A stretch of 64,000 bases of DNA, from positions 124,001 to 188,000 of the forward strand of contig JARBJD010000115.1 of assembly GCA_033064195.1 (NCBI GenBank), given 5' to 3'. This DNA comes from Blattamonas nauphoetae. Taxonomy: Eukaryota; Preaxostyla; Oxymonadida. Of the stretch, positions 57,201-64,000 are shown in pieces (the first letter of the stretch is position 1; every line of letters begins with the position of its first letter). The notes beneath the pieces are model-generated. The model did no database searches and was not told the DNA's origin. It saw only the letters and a list, made by a program, of their open reading frames with translations. The position numbers were made by a program, and so were the translations under genes.

Positions 57201-60200
57201 GCAGAGTTGAAATGGAAGGATGCCAATTTGACCAAAACTTGGCCGGATCAGAGTTAGATGAGACAGAAAAGGGAAACGATGTTGTTCTGAAAGGATTCTC
57301 AGACGAACATCTCACTCTCAATTTCACTTCGATTGGATCCTTCCCATCGCTCATACCATTCCTCATCGATGATTCACATCCAATCGTTCCGCCTCCACTT
57401 ATTCTCGTCTTTTCACAGAAAGGGCTCAACATCCCTCTCGCTTGGTCCTCTCACTACATCCTCTTGAACACTCACCTACCAGGCCTCAAACTCCAAATCC
57501 TCCTCGGTTCTCGTCTCCACAACAATGTCCACACTGCCATCACAACAAATTTCGTATACACCGAAACGATGACACCATTCTCTCTCAGGAATTCGTCAAT
57601 CAGTCTTTCTTTGAGAACTGGATCGCAAATCAACATCACACAACCCGACAGCGAGACCTTTGGTAGTCTTCTCAATGCCTCACTCTCACTGAGTTATTTC
57701 ACACTTTCCTTCTCACAGCTGAAGAACACGGCTTTCACTCTCGATCACGATTCGTCGCTTTCACTGACAACCGTGAACCTCACATTCACAACTAAAACAC
57801 TCACACATCCTTTCATCGATTCGACAGGACGATCAATCGTCTTCTCGTGGGTCAACATCGCGACAGGTCTCACTCTGGAAGGTGTCTCTTTTGTCCGACA
57901 TGTTCGATCAACAAATGATGGAACCTTCGCTTGGAAATCCACTGCAGTGACAGTTATTTCTCTCACAACTCAGCCGTTTCTTCACCTCGAAGGAATGAGC
58001 TCTCTTGAAATCACACCAGGAACGACTAAACAGATCAAGAACATATTCTCGCGATGTGATGGAAGTTTTCTGTTCGCAAAAAGATCAAATGTCACCCTAT
58101 CAACTTTATCCGTCGCATCATGTACAGCCCAGCGCGGTGGGTTCGCATTCTACCGTTCGTGCAACGTGACATTCAAAGAGTGCGAATTCGCAAATTGTTC
58201 AGCCCAACATGGTGGAGTCATCTTCCTGGAACTGGACAATGATTATCGACTCACCTCGGATCACACTTCAAGCGCTCACTCTCACTTCGCAAACTGTAAA
58301 GCAACAGCAACAGATGAGAATGGAGTCGCAATCGGGAGAGGAGGAGCGATTTGTGTGAAAGAAACAACAACTGCAAAGAAACCAATCGATCTCACATCTT
58401 GTTCATTTGAGAGGAACACGGCAGCGTTCGGAAACGATGTTTTTGTTGAGAAATCCGTTCTGGGCGACGAAGGACCTGATTGTCTGAAGGGATGCAGAGG
58501 AGAATCACGGAGTGACTGGCCTCACCTCGAAGTGGAAGCAATCACAAAAGAAGACGACAAAGATGAGTGGACACGAATCGCCACTTTCATCAATTTTCCC
58601 ACCATAAAAATCGACTCTCGTAGCGGAACCGATGACTTCAAATGTCGATTTTCAAACAGTAAATGCCGAACTCTGACCTACGCATTTCGATACCTCAACG
58701 AAACTTTTCCAAACGGCACTGTCTATCCACATATTGCTTCACTGAGCGGAAATTTCACCTTTGACCCGATGATTCTGGAAAACGTGAACATGCTGCTCGG
58801 AGGGAGTCCTAATGTCGAACTTAAATCAACAGTGGCAGCAGGGTCGAGCATGTTCACAGTCAAGGGAGAATCTCGTCTCTCACTACAGTCCTTCGATTTC
58901 CTCCATAAAGCCAATCATACCCTCGTTTCAGTCACCTCCAGTGAGGCTTGGCTAGAGCTTCTCTATTGTGATGTTATCTTCCAATCAGGAACCTATTCTC
59001 AAACTCTGATCTCGTCTGTCGGAAATGGGCTCTCTCTTTCTTATTTTCGCTTCAACAATGACTACAAATCACCACAGATCACATTCACCGTCCCATTGAT
59101 CTCATTTCTCCCAACCCCGTCACAAGAGGGAGGACTTGGATCTGCCTCTTTCTCAATCGTATACAGTATCTTCGCAAATCTATCCCTCACAGGATCACCG
59201 ATCATCGTCGTCGAGACATCAGGCGACCTCACATTCCAGACAAACACTTTCACACAGATTCAAAGTGGTTCCATTGCAGGAAAGTATTTCTCGATGAAAG
59301 GCCACACTATCAAACAACAAATAACTGCTGAGGAAGATACTGCCCGCTATTCAAAAGTCGATCTTACCACGCATCTCTGTGAGGACACGTCTCTCGTTGA
59401 TAATCACAAGTGGAGAAGAGGACCCCTTTTGTATTGGCTGTTCTCGCCTTCGAATGAAGTGATTCTGAACAAAACAAACTCGACCTCGACTGACCATCCG
59501 AATTGTGGGTCACCTGAATTCAAGTGCTCGACACTCGATTCAGCATTGGAATCAGCCTCTCTCAATTCTCTCGAAGTGATCACTCTCTCATCTCCATCCT
59601 CGCTCCAAAGAAGGATGACAGTGAATGGCACTCGAACCGTTCGATCTTCGAACTCAACTCAACGAGAAGTCTCTGTCTCGCTTGATTCATCTGTTAGAAT
59701 TGATGGAGGAGAACTCTCATTCTTTGACATTGAGTTCGTCTGTGCGAGTTCGTTAGCATTCTGGAATAGCGAGAACACTCGTTCTGCTTCACTGTTCGTC
59801 GTTGAATCAGGATCTCTCTCGCTTGCCTCATGCTCACTCTCGTCGTTCACACATGCGTCGTGTCCGCTGATCTGTCACACTGGTGGGTCATTCTCTCTGA
59901 TCTCGAGTGAGTTGAATTCGATCGAGCGAGTTTCTGGGAAAGGATCGATTCTGTCGACGGAGATGAAAAATGGGATGGAATTGACGATGGATGGTGTGAT
60001 CTTGTCGTCGATGGATTGTTCGTCAGAATCGCCAGCTCTTCTCGTCAATTTCTCGTCGATCCAACCTTCATCTCCATTCCCGACCTTCTCTCTGACCAAT
60101 CTGAGATTTGAAGAAACTGATGAGCAATCAGCTACGGGTCATTTTGTAGAGATTATTGGTCGGAGCATCTCGAACTTCATTTCTGAGGGAGATGCGAGGT

Positions 60201-63200
60201 TCTCAGGATCATATTCGACAGACTCGAATGAGAACCATCTGTGGAGCGTGGACGAAGAAAGGAGCGTGTCGGCCTCGCTGCTGTTCTATTTGTTGGCACA
60301 AGAAGGTCCAGTTGGAGTTTCTCGAGGGGGATCTGATGTGGACAGATGTGGATACCTGAATGTGTGGTGCAGCTCAGTTGAGCGAGCGATTTCCAGAACG
60401 ACTGATCGTGCTCTGTCAGAACTTGTGATTTTGGGTGATTCTGATCTGTCTGTGGCTGTGACATTGGCAACGAATGTTTCGATGACGAAGGGAGAAGAAG
60501 CAGGAACTGTGCATGTTTCGTCGTGTGGATGTCTGACGACAGCCGCACACCACCCCCTGCTCGTGGAAGCACTGTCGATCATGCTGCCACCAACTCAAAC
60601 GGCTGAAGCTGTCGTTGTTGTCCCTCCTTCTGGTTCGGCAACTCTGAACACGATTGTGGTGACATCGCCTGGAGGGAGTGATGCAACTCTTGTTCGTGTG
60701 ACAGGAGGAAGGGCCGAAATGACCGATTGTGTGATCCAGTCAGAGATGAAAGAGAACACCAATTTGGTTGAGATTGTGGGAGAGAAAGTGAGTGTGGACA
60801 CACTTCGAGTGGAGAATTGGATTGGATTGAACTCATCGATTGTGTGGATGAAGAAAGGAAGTGTGAATGTGTCTGGAGTGTCGATTGTTGATGTTTCCTC
60901 GATTTCGGGTCATCTTGTTGTGGCGTCGGGAACGTCAGCTCAATTGAAAGACATCCTTCTTTCTCACCTCTCCGTTACTTCGACTCCCTTCCTCTTCTCC
61001 TCCATCGAGTCATGCTCACTTTCGAACGTTTCGATTTCCGATTTCTCTTCGGGAACACTGATTGAAGGGAAAGATGTGAAATCGCTCGAACTGGAAGCCT
61101 GTCATTTCTCCGGATTGACGAAATCGCCCACATTTTCGAACGACAGGAATACTCATACTCGCTCCCTCTTCGTCGTCGAGTCAGGTTCTCTCTCGCTGAC
61201 CTCCTGCTCACTCTCATCACTCACACTGGACTCGTCTCCACTGATCTCTCACGTCTCTGGGTCATTCTCTCTGATCTCGTGTGAGTTGAGATCGATCGAG
61301 CGTGTTTCTGGGAAAGGATCGATTCTGTCGACGGAGATGAAAAATGGGATGGAATTGACGATAGATGGCGTGATCTTGTCGTCGATGGATTGTTCATCAG
61401 AATCACCAGCTCTTGTCCTGAATTTCTCGTCAATCCAACCTTCATCTCCATTCCCGACCTTCTCTCTGACCAATCTGAGATTTGAAGAAACTGATGAGCA
61501 ATCAGCTACGGGTCATTTTGTAGAGATTATTGGTCGGAGCATCTCGAACTTCATTTCTGAGGGAGATGCGAGGTTCTCAGGATCATATTCGACAGACTCG
61601 AATGAGAACCATCTGTGGAGCGTGGACGAAGAAAGGAGCGTGTCGGCCTCGCTGCTGTTCTATTTGTTGGCACAAGAAGGTCCAGTTGGAGTTTCTCGAG
61701 GGGGATCTGATGTGGACAGATGTGGATACCTGAATGTGTGGTGCAGCTCAGTTGAGCGAGCGATTTCCAGAACGACTGATCGTGCTCTGTCAGAACTTGT
61801 GATTTTGGGTGATTCTGATCTGTCTGTGGCTGTGACATTGGCAACGAATGTTTCGATGACGAAGGGAGAAGAAGGATCGACAGTGCATGTTTCGTCAGTT
61901 GGGAGTCTGATGACAGCCGCACACTACTCATTGCTGGTTGAAGAACTGTGGATTGTGCTACCAACAAGTCAAACGGCTGAAGCTGTCGTTGTTGTCCCTC
62001 CTTCTGGTTCGGCAACTCTGAACACGATTGTGGTGACATCGCCTGGAGGGAGTGATGCAACTCTTGTTCGTGTGACAGGAGGAAGGGCCGAAATGACCGA
62101 TTGTGTGATCCAGTCAGAGATGAAAGAGAACACCAATTTGGTTGAGATTGTGGGAGAGAAAGTGAGTGTGGACACACTTCGAGTGGAGAATTGGATTGGA
62201 TTGAACTCATCGATTGTGTGGATGAAGAAAGGAAGTGTGAATGTGTCTGGAGTGTCGATTGTTGATGTTTCCTCGATTTCGGGTCATCTTGTTGTGGCGT
62301 CGGGAACGTCAGCTCAATTGAAAAACATCCTCCTCTCTCACATCTCCGTTACTTCGACTCCCTTCCTCTTCTCCTCACTCGACTCATGCTCACTTTTCAA
62401 CGTCTCCGCCAACTGCTCATCATCGAAAGCTCTGATCAACGCTGCGGGTGTGACTATTCTCCAGCTTGAAGGGTGTCACTTCTCTCGACCAGCCGCAACA
62501 ATCTATTCAACAGTGGAGAATGATGATGAGACACAGTTGTGTGAATGGTCGAATTCCTTGATTTCTCTCACCGATTGCTCGTCCTTCTTCCATTTCACTG
62601 AAATGAAGCATCTGACGCAAGGAGCAATCTCATCAGTTGGCAGCGAGTTGACACTGTCTTCGTGCACCTTCCTCGACAACTCTCCATCCAACGCTGACTT
62701 CCCTTCGCTTCGCCGGAATGTGTTGTGTTCGGATGGGAAAGTTTCGATTGAGGCAGTCGGAGGAGATGGCCACTCGTCGCCCAATCATTGGATCTCGACT
62801 CACAACTGCTCAGTCGAGAAGGAGGGCCAGCTCCTTGCAGTTCCCTTCATTGTCCCGACTCTCTCGTCGACACAATCAAAACGCAACTTCGATCGGAAAG
62901 CAAAGAAATATGAGATCGTACTGAAAGGGGAGACATTGATTCCGTGTGGCTTGTCACTCGAAGTGTTTGAACGCGTCGCTCTCTCCAAAACGGAATTCTC
63001 CGAAGGCGAACACATTTTGGTGGAGTTGGATCCAACAGCAGTGACATCGTGGACAGAAGACACAATCGAGCTGTCTCTTCCCCAATCATCACTCGATTTC
63101 CTGAACACGAAATACGATCTGCACTGCCGTGTGCTGTTCAGCGAGAGTGGAAAGACAGACTCGTTCTCGCTGACAGGATTGAAAGGGAACATGTCACAAG

Positions 63201-64000
63201 GTGGTCGAGTTGTGTCGATTGTTCTTCCGATTGTGTGTTCCGTCGTTTTCCTCCTCTTCCTTCTCATCGTCATGCTTGTTCTGATCTGTCGACGTCATCA
63301 AAAGAAGAACAAAGAAGAAAAGACAAAACAGATGAACGAACTGGACGAATGTCAAATTGAAGTGAAAGAAGACGAAGACATAAATATCAACACATCTATC
63401 AAGCCAATCTTCAGTTCGTCTGTTCAAACAATCAATCCGAACTCTCTGGTTGGGATGAGTGACGCCATTCTCCCACAACAACCGCTCTTCTCGTCCATGG
63501 CCAACCATTTCATCGAACATGTCGAAGTGTTGAAATGCGAAGGCGATCCAGCTGTGGTTCGTGTCGACGCCAGAAAGACACTTTACTCAGCACTCCACGT
63601 TGAGCATAAAAACGATCTTCCGAAGATGGAGATCCGACGACAGTTGGTTGCTGGCTTGGACAGACTGATCCAACACAATCCGTTCAGTGATGTCCTCACT
63701 CAGCTCTCGTCGCACTGGATTTTGCTTGACTCTTCTGGTGCTGTCTGCCTGAAGTTGGATCAAAACTTGAACCGACCTGATTTGACAGCAAAACAGATCG
63801 AGAATGAGAAGAAGATGAGAGAAGAGGATCGTCGTTGGAGTGCACCTGAACAAATCGACGAAGATACTCCAAAGGAATCATGCCAAGCAAACAAGAATGA
63901 GTTGGAACCACAAGCGGTTCCATTTGATACTCTAAAGGCGTCAGTTTTTAGGCTTGGCCTTGTCTTGTGGGAATTGGAGACTGGTCTTGTACCGTTTGGG
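54242..64000 (+). CDS. Receptor 4: giant type I surface protein with C-terminal kinase-like domain (runs off the window)
   Basis: The frame is open from 54131, with first ATG at 54242, and stays open to 64000: at least 3253 codons with no stop. The N-terminus MCVLLIILSATGALPLSATV is a signal peptide. The ectodomain is long and Ser/Thr-rich with many beta-helix-like turns (SNCRLQG, DNCTFFNCSVS, FKECEFANCSAQHGGVIF) and NxS/T sites. It ends in the family module PSLRRNVLCSDG, as in receptors 1-3. One membrane span lies at about 2990-3015 (IVLPIVCSVVFLLFLLIVML). From about 3114 a kinase-like domain begins: SHWILLDSSGAVCLKLD in place of HRD/DFG, RWSAPEQI, then LGLVLWELETGLVPFG at the window end. 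The catalytic residues are missing. It holds a 458-residue tandem duplication. Confidence 0.85.
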   Translation, partial: MCVLLIILSATGALPLSATVRLANFIQPFTQKGNYRAPDDVIQLPKGKITCLNFELMSSQLLLNGQNDTTIIREPPRSDEPISPMHQQFNRHKIQSRMFAVRNATLSLSQVRMELDEKTTNSEVLFASICSSIVHASHIEFIRSGWGPLMTLERMEEYSNVDTSVTITKCAIHSKSGRMGATLSDSRGSEGLERIFLSILSCYVGDQQIVGQDGIGVGEGPDNKRFLEHSGITTSFIGISFWNVSSLPGSVTSASSSFRQQMIGSSVWGSNNHLSGSTVRDMNSGGSVLCSNTTFKWCSTTSEERPSSSPLRLSSLSSNTIFDHDTCDGKLGDTRLNITTDTTITNCIFQHMYYITAEMDDGGSALILNTDATYLTVDNCTFFNCSVSHTMSSGSVAGGCILLRGSYSNRLRSTLTVTSCSFSDWYPRNSKSSQQRGGGVGTSYTSAPLSIVESNFTLSGGKTQYSNGGFLSIHGLEDVSSPITISNCRLQGDGNVSDNCLSFRNCKFGSDGLTISDTQIVNTNSFSEISAVTGVQPFVVTRSTFVIGTLLVKSKVVTSHDPLLFVDCTLDVFRIESTDTPTNLYFVGTTFRTNANSSSTGVLKVAGPCFVIFQGCRFEGVEAYSHGLIFCYKSVSLTLDTCTVKECKTTGSCPSLFDLENTVFRAHSCTFSNLTGVSSTMFIFRMNGSILLEGCRFDLEPSTKADFNFVKSLPSLLNTSSVIGCTSNRAIRVTTNGKTFTESPLFNVCPIPNPKCEIELKVDSDDNGKPIETMDKLSPAIQQLGMDSSTILSLSDGWFTETLLVPVTADIEIVGSGTETVHLTIDESPRHHTTKLKAMLNVKAGADLTLRSMTLLPPSISSPLVAMNEEGNLNMKTVVVSAKQDRTKELFCVSAGTAHFFHSRFSSIAGSSALIVVSGTGSLFLSDTLFLTISRIHTESISDLVQSGSCVEGKTSGSISIQFCKFGGCSSTGRAGAIDIVSDDTTSRVEMEGCQFDQNLAGSELDETEKGNDVVLKGFSDEHLTLNFTSIGSFPSLIPFLIDDSHPIVPPPLILVFSQKGLNIPLAWSSHYILLNTHLPGLKLQILLGSRLHNNVHTAITTNFVYTETMTPFSLRNSSISLSLRTGSQINITQPDSETFGSLLNASLSLSYFTLSFSQLKNTAFTLDHDSSLSLTTVNLTFTTKTLTHPFIDSTGRSIVFSWVNIATGLTLEGVSFVRHVRSTNDGTFAWKSTAVTVISLTTQPFLHLEGMSSLEITPGTTKQIKNIFSRCDGSFLFAKRSNVTLSTLSVASCTAQRGGFAFYRSCNVTFKECEFANCSAQHGGVIFLELDNDYRLTSDHTSSAHSHFANCKATATDENGVAIGRGGAICVKETTTAKKPIDLTSCSFERNTAAFGNDVFVEKSVLGDEGPDCLKGCRGESRSDWPHLEVEAITKEDDKDEWTRIATFINFPTIKIDSRSGTDDFKCRFSNSKCRTLTYAFRYLNETFPNGTVYPHIASLSGNFTFDPMILENVNMLLGGSPNVELKSTVAAGSSMFTVKGESRLSLQSFDFLHKANHTLVSVTSSEAWLELLYCDVIFQSGTYSQTLISSVGNGLSLSYFRFNNDYKSPQITFTVPLISFLPTPSQEGGLGSASFSIVYSIFANLSLTGSPIIVVETSGDLTFQTNTFTQIQSGSIAGKYFSMKGHTIKQQITAEEDTARYSKVDLTTHLCEDTSLVDNHKWRRGPLLYWLFSPSNEVILNKTNSTSTDHPNCGSPEFKCSTLDSALESASLNSLEVITLSSPSSLQRRMTVNGTRTVRSSNSTQREVSVSLDSSVRIDGGELSFFDIEFVCASSLAFWNSENTRSASLFVVESGSLSLASCSLSSFTHASCPLICHTGGSFSLISSELNSIERVSGKGSILSTEMKNGMELTMDGVILSSMDCSSESPALLVNFSSIQPSSPFPTFSLTNLRFEETDEQSATGHFVEIIGRSISNFISEGDARFSGSYSTDSNENHLWSVDEERSVSASLLFYLLAQEGPVGVSRGGSDVDRCGYLNVWCSSVERAISRTTDRALSELVILGDSDLSVAVTLATNVSMTKGEEAGTVHVSSCGCLTTAAHHPLLVEALSIMLPPTQTAEAVVVVPPSGSATLNTIVVTSPGGSDATLVRVTGGRAEMTDCVIQSEMKENTNLVEIVGEKVSVDTLRVENWIGLNSSIVWMKKGSVNVSGVSIVDVSSISGHLVVASGTSAQLKDILLSHLSVTSTPFLFSSIESCSLSNVSISDFSSGTLIEGKDVKSLELEACHFSGLTKSPTFSNDRNTHTRSLFVVESGSLSLTSCSLSSLTLDSSPLISHVSGSFSLISCELRSIERVSGKGSILSTEMKNGMELTIDGVILSSMDCSSESPALVLNFSSIQPSSPFPTFSLTNLRFEETDEQSATGHFVEIIGRSISNFISEGDARFSGSYSTDSNENHLWSVDEERSVSASLLFYLLAQEGPVGVSRGGSDVDRCGYLNVWCSSVERAISRTTDRALSELVILGDSDLSVAVTLATNVSMTKGEEGSTVHVSSVGSLMTAAHYSLLVEELWIVLPTSQTAEAVVVVPPSGSATLNTIVVTSPGGSDATLVRVTGGRAEMTDCVIQSEMKENTNLVEIVGEKVSVDTLRVENWIGLNSSIVWMKKGSVNVSGVSIVDVSSISGHLVVASGTSAQLKNILLSHISVTSTPFLFSSLDSCSLFNVSANCSSSKALINAAGVTILQLEGCHFSRPAATIYSTVENDDETQLCEWSNSLISLTDCSSFFHFTEMKHLTQGAISSVGSELTLSSCTFLDNSPSNADFPSLRRNVLCSDGKVSIEAVGGDGHSSPNHWISTHNCSVEKEGQLLAVPFIVPTLSSTQSKRNFDRKAKKYEIVLKGETLIPCGLSLEVFERVALSKTEFSEGEHILVELDPTAVTSWTEDTIELSLPQSSLDFLNTKYDLHCRVLFSESGKTDSFSLTGLKGNMSQGGRVVSIVLPIVCSVVFLLFLLIVMLVLICRRHQKKNKEEKTKQMNELDECQIEVKEDEDININTSIKPIFSSSVQTINPNSLVGMSDAILPQQPLFSSMANHFIEHVEVLKCEGDPAVVRVDARKTLYSALHVEHKNDLPKMEIRRQLVAGLDRLIQHNPFSDVLTQLSSHWILLDSSGAVCLKLDQNLNRPDLTAKQIENEKKMREEDRRWSAPEQIDEDTPKESCQANKNELEPQAVPFDTLKASVFRLGLVLWELETGLVPFG
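59779..62404. repeat. Tandem duplication, unit 1374 bp, inside receptor 4
   Basis: Copy 1 (about 59779-61030) and copy 2 (about 61153-62404) are offset by 1374 bp, exactly 458 codons, so the frame is kept. Long blocks (about 60010-60490 and 60595-60940, with their partners) look identical or nearly so. The start of the unit and a patch at 60495-60590 differ clearly. Such a mosaic suggests gene conversion after an older duplication. Confidence 0.88.

Noticed and set aside
55018-63923. Many minus-strand frames across receptor 4
   Set aside because: They are shadows of the continuous plus-strand frame and show no domain.
1-64000. tRNA, rRNA or CRISPR arrays
   Set aside because: No cloverleaf-like tRNA, rRNA signature or regularly spaced short repeats was noticed by eye; a covariance search would be needed to exclude tRNAs.

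Overview
This window comes from a eukaryotic genome, most likely an anaerobic flagellate of the Preaxostyla (an oxymonad such as Blattamonas). Three things point there. An open reading frame continues from a SufD C-terminus straight into a SufS cysteine desulfurase N-terminus, an arrangement known from the SufDSU fusion of oxymonads. Genes have very short GT-AG introns (about 30-130 nt). The proteins are large lineage-specific surface proteins, TMC-like membrane proteins and expanded helical or SPRY-like families. The code looks standard, since TAA, TAG and TGA all end genes.

Region by region. 1-6.3 kb: two copies of a helical (ARM/HEAT-like) family; the second is split by a 3.2 kb hAT-type element carrying a decayed Cys-rich/coiled-coil host gene. 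6.3-7.2 kb: a fold-back element. 7.4-8.8 kb: a four-exon gene with a SPRY-like end. 9.2-14.1 kb: a Ran GTPase gene on the minus strand. One of its exons is hit by an 860-bp element and by a 3.6 kb hAT element. That hAT element carries a SufD-SufS fragment and has a second hAT element nested inside. 14.3-16.2 kb: remnants of unidentified and ubiquitin-hydrolase-like genes. 16.8-21.8 kb (minus): a TMC-like membrane protein. 22.2-25.5 kb (minus): two more SPRY-like family members.

25.6-64 kb is a cluster of four giant type I membrane proteins: signal peptide, beta-helix-like and repeated beta domains, one membrane segment, and in two of them a C-terminal kinase-like domain without catalytic residues. 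Receptor 1 (25654-43073, +) is interrupted by three unrelated transposable elements. Receptors 2 (47734-43793, -) and 3 (52716-48179, -) carry one each. In all five cases, reading across the insertion with one target-site copy retained restores the frame exactly. Receptor 4 starts at 54242 and stays open to the window end (at least 3253 codons), with a 458-residue internal tandem duplication. A GyrI-like gene (53362-53955) lies between receptors 3 and 4.

The strongest theme is element activity in exons: eleven elements are recognised. Nine have matching target-site duplications, seven of them directly in host coding sequence and two nested in other elements. The tenth (inside receptor 1) is bounded by a 6-bp duplication in coding sequence but has a compound structure. 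The fold-back is less well bounded. No transposase was recognised, and at least two hAT elements carry host gene fragments.
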